A stretch of DNA of 64,000 nucleotides from CADEDV01 sp964437415 (GTDB lineage Bacteria > Bacteroidota > Bacteroidia > Chitinophagales > Chitinophagaceae). The DNA is taken from positions 1 to 64,000 of the forward strand of contig CAYTGN010000004.1 in the NCBI GenBank assembly GCA_964437415.1. The letters are read 5' to 3'. The position numbers and the translations under genes are program-made. This document shows, piece by piece, positions 37,137 to 46,616 of the stretch (the first letter of the stretch is position 1; each line of letters begins with the position of its first letter). The notes below the pieces were generated by a model that saw only the letters and a program-made list of their open reading frames with translations, was not told where the DNA came from and made no database searches.

Positions 37137-40100
37137 TTACCGAATGAGTACAAAAGTCCCTTTCCGGAAAACATTCGCATCACAACTTGTCTTCGCCCTT
37201 ATCATATACACATAAACCCCGGCATTCTGCGGCACTCCTTTATAAATACCATTCCAGCATTGACGGCTGTTACTGGTATGGAACACTCTTTCTCCCCAGC
37301 GATTAAAAATGCTGAAATCAATTTCCTCCACTATCCCCCAGTATTTTATCCCATAGCAATCATTTAGCCCGTCATTGTTCGGAGTAAAAGCCGTTGGCAT
37401 ATGATAGCCGCCCTGGTTGATATTCTCTACATTCACCATAAGGGATGCCGTGCTGCTGCAGCCGTTTGCATCCGTTCCGGTAACGGTATATTGGGTGGCA
37501 GCCACCGGCATGGCCAACGGGTTGGGGATGGAAGGATTGTTAAGTGTACCCGCAGGTGACCAGCTATATTGAACTGCCCCGGTAGCAGAAAGCTGGCTTC
37601 TGTCATTGCTGCAATCAATATCATTTGATTTGGAAACCTGCAACTGCGGGGAAGGAAGCACTGTCACATTTGTAGAAAGTACCGCAGATTCATTGCAGGT
37701 TGATTCCGTTATGGTAACAGTATAAGCAGTGTTAGCTGTCGGGTTGGCAACCGGGTTGGGAATACTGCTGCTGCTCAGCGTTCCTGAAGGTTGCCATTCA
37801 TATAAATCACCACCAGATGCCAGCAATTGCACCGGGTCATCCTGGCAGGCCTGGGCATCTGGACTGATGCTAAAGACCGGAGGCGGTCTGAAGTCAACCA
37901 TTACAGAATCTAAGTAGTGGCAATTATTATTATCTGTGATAAGTACAAAATATTTTGTCGGGTCAGTAGGTGTGGCAACCGGATTGTTTACCTGCGGATC
38001 ATCTAATGTTGCCGGAGGCGACCAGTTATAATTCAACCCTCCGGCTGCAAGCAACTGGACAGAAGAATTGGTACAAATAGCAGTATCATTTGAAACCGTG
38101 AGTACGGGCACAGCATGAATATCTACAAATACAGTATCATATGCCTCACAGCCATTTACTGTTGTCCCGGTAACAATGTATTCTGTAGCGCCATGGGGAA
38201 CAGCTACCGGGTTATTGACAAACGGGTCAGATAAACCTGCAATGGGTGACCAGTTATATTGCATCGCACCGGAACTACTGAGTTGTACAGAAGCGCCACT
38301 GCAAATAGTTGTATCATTATTGCTGATGTTTACAAATGCGGTATCAACCGTGACCCGCAAAGAGTCACGTTGAATAAAGACGGGGGCAAAGGATATATCA
38401 TCGAGGGCAAAATCATTGCCTGACACTGTAGTATTCTTGTTCACAATAGAAATAACAGCACTGGTAGCGCTGCCGGAATTCCAGGTTGTATAAAACTGTG
38501 TCCAGTTACAAACCGGCAAACTGGCTATGATAGGCACTCCTAATTCCGATCCATTGATGGAAAATTGCAACTGTGCAGGATTGGCTGCCCAAAGAGCCTG
38601 AACCCAGGTTGAAAATACATAATTAGTATTTGGTGTGACAGCAACTGTTTGTTCCCACACTTCTACATCCGCAACCGGCGACCCGTTTACAAGCATCATG
38701 TTGCCGGTAGCTCCTGTATGATCGGTACAGGATGCTAAAGAACTATTCCACGCCTGTGGATTGGAGCCAACAAAATATTGTTCCTCTGTTACGTTAAGGT
38801 TGGCAAACTGGTAGCCTGACGTGAAGCCCGTATTGCCTTGCGAAAAATTTCCGTTCACAATAAGGTTGTTGCTTGCTATTTCTGCTGTAAAATAATAAGT
38901 GATGCTTTCCGGGGTTGAACTGATGGGTTGCGGGCTTTGCGGATCATTGAGATAAGTGGCCGGTGACCAGCAAAAACTTAGCGAAGGAACGGTTCTCAAC
39001 TGCAATGAAGTCCCAAAACAAATAATTGTATCCGATGTAATAATAATATCAGCAGGCAAAACACCAATAAAAATAGATTTGGTCACTGTATCGCTGCAAG
39101 GGCCGTCTGTAAGTGCATATTTCACAATATAAGTTCCGGCTGTTGCATAGACATGCAAAGGATCAGCGACCCCGGTAGCGCTGTTGCCATCGCCAAAATC
39201 CCAGAATATTCCCGGAGCTACATTTCCGGCTCCGGTAAATTGCACCGACAGCGGGTCGCAAACGTCTATGCTGTAATAAAAATCTACATTTAGCACGGTT
39301 GGAGAAACCTGTATTGTGATACTGTCCTTACAACCATTTAAGTCAGTAACGACAAGTTTCACATCATAGGTGCCCGAGTTGTTGTAAGTATGCGAGGTAT
39401 TCTGAGAAGCAGAGAAATTGCCGTCCCCAAAATCCCAATGCCAGGTGTTCACTGCAGCATGATTAATATAAGCCTCCCCTTCAAAATCAAAACTGCTGCA
39501 ACTGATGGCGTTCTCCCTTATCCTGACAGAATCAATATTTGGGCGAAACAACTCTGTATCAAAAAACAGGTCAAAGGAAGTCAAAACAGTACCACCCTGC
39601 CCCGAAGTTGCACCATAAGGGTCATTAGCATGAAGAAGCAAGATTCCATTAGCACCGCCATCGGTATTAATAGAAAGGTCAGCACTGATAGCCGGTTCCG
39701 CTATGGCAACATAACCACCACCACCGCCTCCGCCCGGCCCAACTTTAAAAGTTGTGAATACAGGATGAATATATTCTGAATTGCCGCCATCTCCGCCCCT
39801 TGCTTCAACAATGGTATTACCGTTTACAGTAGGGATATTTAATAAAATGCTCCCCCCGGCTCCACCTCCACTCATGCCGTCATTACAGACACTCGAACCT
39901 GGGCAAACCTGTGCTTCTGTTCCATTTGCCCTGATACCGTTGCCATTTGAAATAAGGGAATTTGCCTGTATAACTATAATACCACCGCCATGACCTGCAG
40001 GATACTCATTCTGATCATTGCCATGCCCCATACCACCACCACCGCCTAAAAAGAGCTTGTTAAGCGTTACATTATTTGCTAATGCTTTACCACCCTTTCC

Positions 40101-41564
40101 CCCTATGTTCTCAGCAAGTGTGCCGCAATCATTCCATTGATTTCCTCCATGTCCGCCTGCTCCTGCATTACTGCCGCCGCCCCCGCCTGCATTATGAGCA
40201 TTACCTCCGCCTCCGGCATTCGCCGGAGATCCTCTTCCAAAATTATTATTGTTGGCCACCATGTAAATGCCTTCTCCTTTTCTTCCGCCATTATTCGAAG
40301 CCGGTGTGTAAAAATATCCCGGCATATTACATGTAACAACCGAACTGTTGTGTGGTGTTGCCCCCTTGAAGCCTCTTCCGCTCACATCAATTTCACCGGC
40401 GCCGCTTAGCGTTAGGTCATTTTCAACAATTACAGCTAAAACCCCTCCTTTCGAACCATCCCAGGGCAAACAGGTTAACTTATCTGTCACTGTCATGTCC
40501 TGGTAATAAGGAACTCTTATTAACTGAACCTTACCTGTAGCCCAGTCATAATCCCTTTCCAGGTTATTCAACAACTCGAGACTGTTTCCATTAATAGCTT
40601 TGATATAATTAAACTCGTAGTTGCCAGCGTTTCTATAATCGGTAATATTACCATAGGACACGTTGTTTGCGCTATCAATTATTGCCCCTTTCATTTGCAC
40701 TAATAAAACAGTATCGCCAATTGAAAAATCTGCACTATTCTGAACAGAGATAGAATTTGAACATATATTGTATGATAACGCTTCAGTATACCTGTTTACA
40801 ATAACATCCTGCATCACCCTTATATTACATGAGTCAGGTGTCACAGGTGCACAATTCGGATTAACCTGGTTAATAACTGCACCAGAAACAAGATTGCCAT
40901 TCCATGCAGCATTTCCCTGATTATTAACAAGATCATTAAACCGATAATAAGCAACTAATCCAGTCTGCGCTGTTGGATTGGGCAAGCTACCATTCATATA
41001 AGACCTGATATCTTCAACTGAACGGGCAATGTTCCATATCCTGACTTCGTTGATGTGTCCGCCAAACTGATCATAATCTCTATCATGTGCTCCCGATAAC
41101 TGGCCTATAGTTGTCAGAAGATTATTTGTAGCCATGTTACCTGTACAAGCAGTTTCCCCCATTAAAATGCCGTTCGTGTAAAACTTAAGCATAGCTCCAT
41201 CATAAACCATTGCCACATGATGTGTTTTATTTCGTTCCGGCAAACAAGTAGTAATGATTTTGTACCCGCTTGAACTGGTAGTTATTTCACAGCCTGAAGC
41301 GAGCAGGGAATAATTCACATTGGTAAAGGTGGTATGCTTTGATACAACTTTTCCTCCATTTGCACCTCCAAATGCAGGATTACCTGATAAATTAATTTGA
41401 GCTTCGACTGTCAATTTGTTGCCTGCTATATCAATATCACCAACTTCAACCCTGGATCCCAGGTTTGGAGTAAATACCCAGTTATCACATGTTTGCGCAA
41501 TTGCAGGGCTAAAAAAAATAAAAGAATAAAAAATAAAAGAAAAGAAAATGAGTGTTAGTCTCAT
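37137..41564 (-). CDS. Giant type IX-secreted surface protein with LamG, PKD and CHU_C sorting domain
   Basis: 1475 aa from ATG 41564, giving a clean signal peptide (ends SPAIAQ); the open frame to 41606 adds an unlikely 14 residues. Domains by position: LamG/concanavalin-like (about 30-225); a Gly-rich, poly-Gly segment (about 390-660); two PKD repeats with WDFGDG (about 690-800); a carbohydrate-binding-like sandwich (about 895-1055); three to four Ig-like repeats of about 80 residues with YNWSP...NNPVA (about 1075-1375); and a C-terminal type B sorting domain (TAFTPNNDGLND, FNRWGERVFH). About a dozen D-S/T-A/I/L/V/M/T O-glycosylation-type sequons occur. Likely adhesin or sugar-binding surface protein. 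The fucose genes follow by 44 bp. Confidence 0.88.
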   Translation of the reverse strand: MRLTLIFFSFIFYSFIFFSPAIAQTCDNWVFTPNLGSRVEVGDIDIAGNKLTVEAQINLSGNPAFGGANGGKVVSKHTTFTNVNYSLLASGCEITTSSSGYKIITTCLPERNKTHHVAMVYDGAMLKFYTNGILMGETACTGNMATNNLLTTIGQLSGAHDRDYDQFGGHINEVRIWNIARSVEDIRSYMNGSLPNPTAQTGLVAYYRFNDLVNNQGNAAWNGNLVSGAVINQVNPNCAPVTPDSCNIRVMQDVIVNRYTEALSYNICSNSISVQNSADFSIGDTVLLVQMKGAIIDSANNVSYGNITDYRNAGNYEFNYIKAINGNSLELLNNLERDYDWATGKVQLIRVPYYQDMTVTDKLTCLPWDGSKGGVLAVIVENDLTLSGAGEIDVSGRGFKGATPHNSSVVTCNMPGYFYTPASNNGGRKGEGIYMVANNNNFGRGSPANAGGGGNAHNAGGGGGSNAGAGGHGGNQWNDCGTLAENIGGKGGKALANNVTLNKLFLGGGGGMGHGNDQNEYPAGHGGGIIVIQANSLISNGNGIRANGTEAQVCPGSSVCNDGMSGGGAGGSILLNIPTVNGNTIVEARGGDGGNSEYIHPVFTTFKVGPGGGGGGGYVAIAEPAISADLSINTDGGANGILLLHANDPYGATSGQGGTVLTSFDLFFDTELFRPNIDSVRIRENAISCSSFDFEGEAYINHAAVNTWHWDFGDGNFSASQNTSHTYNNSGTYDVKLVVTDLNGCKDSITIQVSPTVLNVDFYYSIDVCDPLSVQFTGAGNVAPGIFWDFGDGNSATGVADPLHVYATAGTYIVKYALTDGPCSDTVTKSIFIGVLPADIIITSDTIICFGTSLQLRTVPSLSFCWSPATYLNDPQSPQPISSTPESITYYFTAEIASNNLIVNGNFSQGNTGFTSGYQFANLNVTEEQYFVGSNPQAWNSSLASCTDHTGATGNMMLVNGSPVADVEVWEQTVAVTPNTNYVFSTWVQALWAANPAQLQFSINGSELGVPIIASLPVCNWTQFYTTWNSGSATSAVISIVNKNTTVSGNDFALDDISFAPVFIQRDSLRVTVDTAFVNISNNDTTICSGASVQLSSSGAMQYNWSPIAGLSDPFVNNPVAVPHGATEYIVTGTTVNGCEAYDTVFVDIHAVPVLTVSNDTAICTNSSVQLLAAGGLNYNWSPPATLDDPQVNNPVATPTDPTKYFVLITDNNNCHYLDSVMVDFRPPPVFSISPDAQACQDDPVQLLASGGDLYEWQPSGTLSSSSIPNPVANPTANTAYTVTITESTCNESAVLSTNVTVLPSPQLQVSKSNDIDCSNDRSQLSATGAVQYSWSPAGTLNNPSIPNPLAMPVAATQYTVTGTDANGCSSTASLMVNVENINQGGYHMPTAFTPNNDGLNDCYGIKYWGIVEEIDFSIFNRWGERVFHTSNSRQCWNGIYKGVPQNAGVYVYMIRAKTSCDANVFRKGTFVLIR

Positions 41565-41659
41565 GTAAATTACTTTGCAGGATAAGGTGATGCTGCTTGT
41601 TTCCACAAAATAAAAAAAAACGCTGAAGAATTAAAATACGGAAGCCTTTTAATAACACT

Positions 41660-42400
41660 CTATTTAGACAGGTATTCTAAAAATTTCTTCATACTTGTTT
41701 GCTTCCTACTATCAAGACAATAACTTAAATGAAGATTATAATATTTTTTCATATCATACAAATCATCCGGTAACAAGGCCACAATTTCATCAATATGCTG
41801 CAATCCCATGGCATTGGCTTCATCAAATAACCGCACAAATTCATCCGGCAGTTTATGTTTGCTCACCCACACTGCAAACACGAAGGGCAAGCCCGTGATA
41901 GCTTTCCATTCGCTGCCGAGATCATAAATAAATGTGGAGATCTTGCGTTGCTCCAGGGCCCGGTCACCAATCACCAGGCCGGCAGTGGTTCCTTTAATTT
42001 CAGAACGGTAATTTTCATCTGCAGCTTCCACAATTTCCGGGTGTATGCCCCAGTATTCTTTCATCAGCCATTTTAATAACGCAACTGATGAACGGCTTTG
42101 ATAATCGAGATAAACTTTTTCAATTTCCTGCATGGGCACTTCACTGAACAATGCCACTGATGCGATCTCCCCTTCAGTGCCGATGCAATAGTTGCCCACA
42201 ATATGGTAAGAAGATAACTGCGAAATTGCTGCCACCGGTATCAGTGCCACATCCACCTTATCTTCGGCCAGCAGCTGCGCCACTTTGGCCGGGTAGGCGC
42301 CTACCAGTTCGATCTGCTCACAGATGGGTGGTCTTTCCAAACCATAAATCAGCGGTTTGGTGTTCATGTAATTAACAATACCAACTCTTATCTTCTCCAA
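41660..42400 (-). CDS. mqnA: Chorismate dehydratase (futalosine pathway)
   Basis: 246 aa. MqnA dehydrates chorismate to 3-enolpyruvyl-benzoate, the first step of the alternative menaquinone pathway. Conserved NYMNTKPLIYGL, VDVALIPVAAI, GDRAL and a Trp/Phe-rich FVFAVWVSKH. The frame continues to 42439, but TTG 42400 (LEKIRVGIVNYMN) gives the family N-terminus and lies near a perfect -7 box. Confidence 0.9.
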   Translation of the reverse strand: MEKIRVGIVNYMNTKPLIYGLERPPICEQIELVGAYPAKVAQLLAEDKVDVALIPVAAISQLSSYHIVGNYCIGTEGEIASVALFSEVPMQEIEKVYLDYQSRSSVALLKWLMKEYWGIHPEIVEAADENYRSEIKGTTAGLVIGDRALEQRKISTFIYDLGSEWKAITGLPFVFAVWVSKHKLPDEFVRLFDEANAMGLQHIDEIVALLPDDLYDMKKYYNLHLSYCLDSRKQTSMKKFLEYLSK

Positions 42401-42406
42401 TTGAGC

Positions 42407-42414
42407 TATTTTTG
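42407..42414 (+). promoter_or_regulatory. -7 box of purB
   Basis: TATTTTTG, exact TAnnTTTG on the plus strand. It faces the oppositely oriented mqnA -7 box (42420-42427) with only 5 nt between them. Confidence 0.5.
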
Positions 42415-42419
42415 CCGGG

Positions 42420-42427
42420 CAAAGGTA
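42420..42427 (-). promoter_or_regulatory. -7 box of mqnA
   Basis: TACCTTTG on the minus strand, exact TAnnTTTG, 19 nt before the TTG start. A possible -33 TTG lies 16 nt upstream (minus strand 42446-42444). Confidence 0.5.
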
Positions 42428-42469
42428 AAGGAACAACAACTAACAAGAAACCAGCAACCAGCAATTATC

Positions 42470-43813
42470 ATGGAACTCACCGCACTCACCGCTATTTCTC
42501 CGATTGATGGCCGCTACCGCAAACAGGTGCAGCACCTGGATGAATATTTTTCCGAATATGCCCTGATGAAATACCGGGTGCTGGTGGAAATTGAGTACCT
42601 GCTTTTCCTGGAAAGAAAAAAATTCTTCAAACTCTCTAACAAAGCCATCAAACACCTGCAAAAACTGGCTGAAGATTTTGGTCCTGAAGACGGACAGGAA
42701 ATAAAGCAGATCGAATTCACCACTAACCATGATGTGAAAGCGGTGGAATATTTCCTGAAAAATGAATTAGAAAAATGCGGCGCTAAAGAGGCCAAAGAAT
42801 GGGTGCATTTCGGACTGACTTCGCAGGACATCAACAATACCGCTGTGCCGCTGCTGTGGAAACATGCTGTTGAGTATGAATACCTGCCCGCCCTGCTCAA
42901 TTTGAACAAACAATTACGACTGCTGGCTGAGGAATGGAAAGAAATACCCATGCTGGCCCGCACACACGGGCAACCGGCCAGTCCCACCAAACTCGGTAAA
43001 GAGATCATGGTCTTTGTAGCAAGGATCGAAAGCCAGGTGGAGCAATTCATCGGCATTCCTTTTACCTGCAAGTTTGGCGGGGCCACCGGCAATTTCAATG
43101 CACATCATGTGGCGTTTCCAAAAATGGATTGGGTGAAATTTGGTAACGAATTCACAGAGCAGATAGGATTGAGCAGGCAGCAATTCACAACACAGATAGA
43201 ACATTACGATAACCTGGCGGCGCATTTTGATTGCATCAAACGCATCAATAACATCCTGCTCGATTTCTGCCGGGATATCTGGAGCTATGTCTCGATGGAC
43301 TATTTCAAACAAAAAACAAAAAAAGGCGAAGTTGGCTCCTCTGCTATGCCCCACAAGGTGAACCCGATTGATTTTGAAAATGCCGAAGGCAATCTCGGTT
43401 TTGCCAATGCCGTCTTTGAACATCTTTCTTCCAAACTGCCGGTGTCAAGGCTGCAAAGAGACCTCACTGATTCCACTGTGTTGCGCAATATCGGCGTTCC
43501 CTTTGCACATACCATGATCTCTATCCGTTCCATCGAAAAAGGATTGAGCAAACTCGTTATCAACGATGCAAAAATTCATGATGATCTTGAAAACAACTGG
43601 GCGGTGGTGGCCGAAGCCATTCAAACCATCCTGCGCAGGGAAAGATACCCCAACCCCTACGAGGCATTGAAAGACCTGACAAGAGGAAATCATGCCATTG
43701 ACAAAAAGGCAATTCACCAGTTCATTGAAGGACTGAAAGTGAGTGATGAAGTGAAAAAAGAGCTGAAAAAGATCACCCCGCATAATTATACCGGCGTCGC
43801 TGCAAAATTCTAA
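42470..43813 (+). CDS. purB: Adenylosuccinate lyase
   Basis: 447 aa. Cleaves adenylosuccinate and SAICAR in purine synthesis. Starts at ATG 42470 (MELTALTAISPIDGRY, the family start). Active-site signature SSAMPHKVNPIDFENAEGN is present, as are TSQDINNTA and the His-bearing ARTHGQPASPTKLGKE. The 5' leader holds a low-complexity AACCAGCAACCAGCAA stretch. Confidence 0.97.
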   Translation: MELTALTAISPIDGRYRKQVQHLDEYFSEYALMKYRVLVEIEYLLFLERKKFFKLSNKAIKHLQKLAEDFGPEDGQEIKQIEFTTNHDVKAVEYFLKNELEKCGAKEAKEWVHFGLTSQDINNTAVPLLWKHAVEYEYLPALLNLNKQLRLLAEEWKEIPMLARTHGQPASPTKLGKEIMVFVARIESQVEQFIGIPFTCKFGGATGNFNAHHVAFPKMDWVKFGNEFTEQIGLSRQQFTTQIEHYDNLAAHFDCIKRINNILLDFCRDIWSYVSMDYFKQKTKKGEVGSSAMPHKVNPIDFENAEGNLGFANAVFEHLSSKLPVSRLQRDLTDSTVLRNIGVPFAHTMISIRSIEKGLSKLVINDAKIHDDLENNWAVVAEAIQTILRRERYPNPYEALKDLTRGNHAIDKKAIHQFIEGLKVSDEVKKELKKITPHNYTGVAAKF

Positions 43814-43868
43814 TACTCTCAATATCTTTTTTGCACAGTATTTGCCTGTTGTATGCAAACAACAGGTT

Positions 43869-44270
43869 ATGAAAAAGATAGTAATTGCAGCATTGACGTT
43901 GTCCCTTTTTTTGGCTTGCAGCAAACCTGCTGCTGAAAACACACTAAATAGTACTCTAAAAGGCCGTTATATTGGCTATTTCCAGCGCACCGGCATGGAT
44001 TCTGTGTGGGTGAGCCTGCTGTTCTCCGAAAATAAATTTGAAGGCAATAGTGCAATAGCACAATACCCGGCCATCTGTGCCGGTAGTTTTTCCATTGACG
44101 GGAACAAGATCATATTCACAGACAGCTGTGCATGGACTGCTAATTTCGACTGGTCGCTGGTGCTGAATGGCACCTACACTATCGAAGCTTTGCCTGAGCA
44201 AAAATTAAGGATATGGAGAAGTAATGGAAATAGGGTGGACGAATACAGGCTTGGCAAAGCTATCCGTTAA
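43869..44270 (+). CDS. Small lipoprotein, unknown function
   Basis: 133 aa from ATG 43869, giving signal peptide and lipobox LFLAC (Cys17). The mature part is mostly beta (RYIGYFQRTG, VWVSLLFSENKFEG, KIIFTDSCAWTANFDWS, YTIEALPEQKLRIWRS), suggesting a small beta-barrel lipocalin-like fold. No family recognised. It overlaps the convergent acetyltransferase gene by 4 bp. Confidence 0.65.
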   Translation: MKKIVIAALTLSLFLACSKPAAENTLNSTLKGRYIGYFQRTGMDSVWVSLLFSENKFEGNSAIAQYPAICAGSFSIDGNKIIFTDSCAWTANFDWSLVLNGTYTIEALPEQKLRIWRSNGNRVDEYRLGKAIR

Positions 44271-44770
44271 CGGGGTCGACGATAATGATAGATATTCAGG
44301 TCAATTTCTTCGTGGGTAAATACATGACTAAATACAAACCCGGCTTTGAGCAACACTTTCTGTGAAGCAGTATGCGGCACTTCTGTCACCCCATACACTT
44401 CATCTGCAGAAAAATTTTGCCAGTAATGTTCCAGCCCTTTCTTCGTCAGTTCTGTTGCATACCCTTTTCCCCAGTTTTCTTTGGGAAAAGCATAGCCCAT
44501 TTGTATTTTATCCTGATCCCATGGCAGCGGAATGATGGCAAACGAGCCGACAAATTCTCCATTGATAATATCATGAACCGCCCAGCGGCCCAGGCCCGGT
44601 TGTTCATCATATGCCACCAATAATTTTTGAAATGAATCCAGCGCCTCTGTCCTGTTCTGTACCGGCCGGATATAACGCACCACATCTGCATCACCATTGA
44701 GCCGGAAAAAATTTTCAAACTCAACCGGCAAATAGCGGCGAACGATCAGTCTTTCAGTATTAAATATCAT
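44267..44770 (-). CDS. GNAT-family N-acetyltransferase (RimJ/RimL-like)
   Basis: 167 aa from ATG 44770. GNAT fold: FNTERLIVRRYLPVEFENF, GDADVVRYI, GYAFPKENWGKGYATELTKKGLEHYW (acetyl-CoA-binding region) and VPHTASQKVLLKAGF. The acceptor is unknown; family members acetylate protein N-termini or small molecules. Confidence 0.9.
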   Translation of the reverse strand: MIFNTERLIVRRYLPVEFENFFRLNGDADVVRYIRPVQNRTEALDSFQKLLVAYDEQPGLGRWAVHDIINGEFVGSFAIIPLPWDQDKIQMGYAFPKENWGKGYATELTKKGLEHYWQNFSADEVYGVTEVPHTASQKVLLKAGFVFSHVFTHEEIDLNIYHYRRPR

Positions 44771-44775
44771 ACACA

Positions 44776-44806
44776 GCCTCCCCAAACCCCTCCGCAGGAG
44801 GGGCTT
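44776..44806. repeat. Short dispersed hairpin repeat
   Basis: AACCCCTCC-GCA-GGAGGGGCTT hairpin preceded by AGCCTCCCCA. It has the same layout as the longer elements at 44909-44956 and 55860-55910 (GCC-CCC-style lead, then a hairpin with CCCC/GGGG arms). It lies just upstream of the acetyltransferase ATG. Confidence 0.55.
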
Positions 44807-44908
44807 ATGGGTCGTTTAAATTTTATAGTTGCTGACAAATTCAAAGATAAACGAACAATACAATTGGAGTTATCCTTTTCTCTAATACACTAACATCTAT
44901 AAAACTCC

Positions 44909-44956
44909 AAAGTCCCCCTGCGGGGGACCTGCCTGCCGGCAGGCAGGTTAGGGGGC
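44909..44956 (-). repeat. 48-bp dispersed hairpin repeat providing the prfC stop
   Basis: Two nested palindromes: CCTGCCTGCCGGCAGGCAGG and CCCCCGCAGGGGG, ending GGACTTT on the minus strand. A near-identical copy in opposite orientation lies at 55860-55910. Its first nine bases (GCC CCC TAA on the minus strand) encode the last two residues and stop of prfC. Confidence 0.85.
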
Positions 44957-46543
44957 TTCTTCTTTGTGAATCTCTGATGTAAAATGAAATTCAATATCCG
45001 GGTTATTGGTCCTTTCGGTATTCAGGAACCATTCGCTTTGCGCCAGGTACACAGGATATCCGTCTTTGTCTTCTCCAGAATTGGCCTGCTTGAATCGGAG
45101 AAAGTCTTGTAGTTTTTTCTCATCCTTGCTTGTCAGCCAGCAGGCTTTGTAAAAAGGCAACGTATTAAACACCACCGATGCACCATATTCATGCAGCAAA
45201 CGATACTGTATCACTTCAAATTGCAGTTCACCTACGCAACCAATGATTTTTTTATTGCCGCCAAACTGGGTGAACAATTGCGCCACCCCTTCATCGGTCA
45301 ATTGCATCAACCCTTTTTCCAGTTGCTTTGTTTTCATCGGGTCCTTATTCACCACTTCTTTGAATATTTCGGGAGAGAAAGAAGGGATGCCGGTAAAATA
45401 GAATTCTTCCCCTTCTGTCAGCGTATCACCGATCTTAAAATTACCCGTATCAAACAAACCCACCACATCGCCTGCATATGCATCTTCAATGATGCTTTTG
45501 TCCCTTGCCATGAAAGAATAGGGATTGCTGAAACGGATATCCTTGTCTAAGCGTACATGGTGAAAATATTTATTCCGTTCAAACTTACCCGAGCATACCC
45601 GGAAGAAAGCGATGCGGTCACGGTGCTTAGGGTCAAGATTGGCATGTATCTTAAAAACAAAGCCGCTCATCTTATCTTCTTCCACATCCAGCAATCGTGT
45701 GGTGGTTTCCCGGCTTCTTGGCGTCGGGGCAATACGGATAAACGTATCCAGCATTTCCTTCACTCCGAAATTGTTGATGGCGCTGCCGAAAAATACCGGC
45801 GCCACTTTTCCCGCCAAATAATCTTCCACTTTCAGTTCGCCGTGCACACCATCCACCAGTTCCACATCTTCCCGCAACCGGGCAGCATCTTTCTCACCCA
45901 ACTTTTCATCCAGCACTTTATCAGACAGATCAGAAATGGCAATGCTGTCGTCATCAGCCTTTGTGTTGGCCGTAAACAACAGTAAACTTTTATCATGAAG
46001 ATTGTAAACACCTTTGAACTCCTTGCCGCTGTTGATGGGCCATGTCATCGGGTGCAGGTGAATGGATAACTCCTTTTCAATTTCTTCCAGCAGGTCAAAA
46101 CGATTCTTACCGTCACGGTCCATTTTGTTGACAAAAACGATCACCGGTGTATCCCTCATGCGGCACACTTCCATTAGCCTTCTCGTTTGTTCTTCCACCC
46201 CGTTCACACTATCCACCACCAAAATAACGCTGTCCACCGCTGTCAGTGTCCGGTATGTATCTTCTGCAAAATCCTTGTGACCCGGAGTGTCGAGCAGGTT
46301 GATGAGAATTTTATTGTACTCAAAGCTCATCACAGAGGTGGCTACTGAGATACCCCGCTGCCTTTCGATCTCCATAAAATCGGAGGTCGCATGTTTCTTG
46401 ATCTTATTGCTCTTCACGGCACCCGCCACCTGGATGGCGCCGCCAAACAACAGGAATTTTTCTGTCAGCGTTGTCTTTCCCGCATCGGGGTGAGAAATGA
46501 TGGCAAATGTTCTGCGCTTTTTTATTTCGTTGTGATAATTCAT
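44948..46543 (-). CDS. prfC: Peptide chain release factor 3
   Basis: 531 aa translational GTPase that removes RF1/RF2 from the ribosome after peptide release. G1 motif SHPDAGKTT (residues 17-25), DTPGHKDF (G3) and NKMDRDGK (G4). The last residues EEAP and the stop codon fall within a dispersed repeat (44909-44956). A perfect 14-bp inverted repeat lies 19 nt upstream of the ATG, inside the predicted leader. Confidence 0.95.
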   Translation of the reverse strand: MNYHNEIKKRRTFAIISHPDAGKTTLTEKFLLFGGAIQVAGAVKSNKIKKHATSDFMEIERQRGISVATSVMSFEYNKILINLLDTPGHKDFAEDTYRTLTAVDSVILVVDSVNGVEEQTRRLMEVCRMRDTPVIVFVNKMDRDGKNRFDLLEEIEKELSIHLHPMTWPINSGKEFKGVYNLHDKSLLLFTANTKADDDSIAISDLSDKVLDEKLGEKDAARLREDVELVDGVHGELKVEDYLAGKVAPVFFGSAINNFGVKEMLDTFIRIAPTPRSRETTTRLLDVEEDKMSGFVFKIHANLDPKHRDRIAFFRVCSGKFERNKYFHHVRLDKDIRFSNPYSFMARDKSIIEDAYAGDVVGLFDTGNFKIGDTLTEGEEFYFTGIPSFSPEIFKEVVNKDPMKTKQLEKGLMQLTDEGVAQLFTQFGGNKKIIGCVGELQFEVIQYRLLHEYGASVVFNTLPFYKACWLTSKDEKKLQDFLRFKQANSGEDKDGYPVYLAQSEWFLNTERTNNPDIEFHFTSEIHKEEAP

Positions 46544-46562
46544 GCTGGCTGCTTCTTTTGCA

Positions 46563-46593
46563 GGTATGCCATACTTCTAAAGTATGGCATACC
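46563..46593. repeat. Perfect 14-bp inverted repeat upstream of prfC
   Basis: GGTATGCCATACTT and AAGTATGGCATACC flank a 3-nt loop. It lies between the predicted prfC promoter (46617-46624, minus) and the prfC ATG, so it would be transcribed as a stable hairpin. No T run follows on either strand, so it is not a usual terminator. It may be a dispersed palindrome or an operator. Confidence 0.8.
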
Positions 46594-46616
46594 TTACGAC
46601 TATCTTTTAAAGGCGG

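Noticed and set aside
40103..40409. Open frames opposite the Gly-rich part of the cargo gene
   Set aside because: Biased composition of the Gly-rich coding sequence gives long stop-free antisense frames by chance.
44909..44956. CCTGCCTGCCGGCAGGCAGG palindrome as a repressor operator
   Set aside because: A second copy at 55860-55910 in a similar gene-end position fits a dispersed repeat better than an operator.
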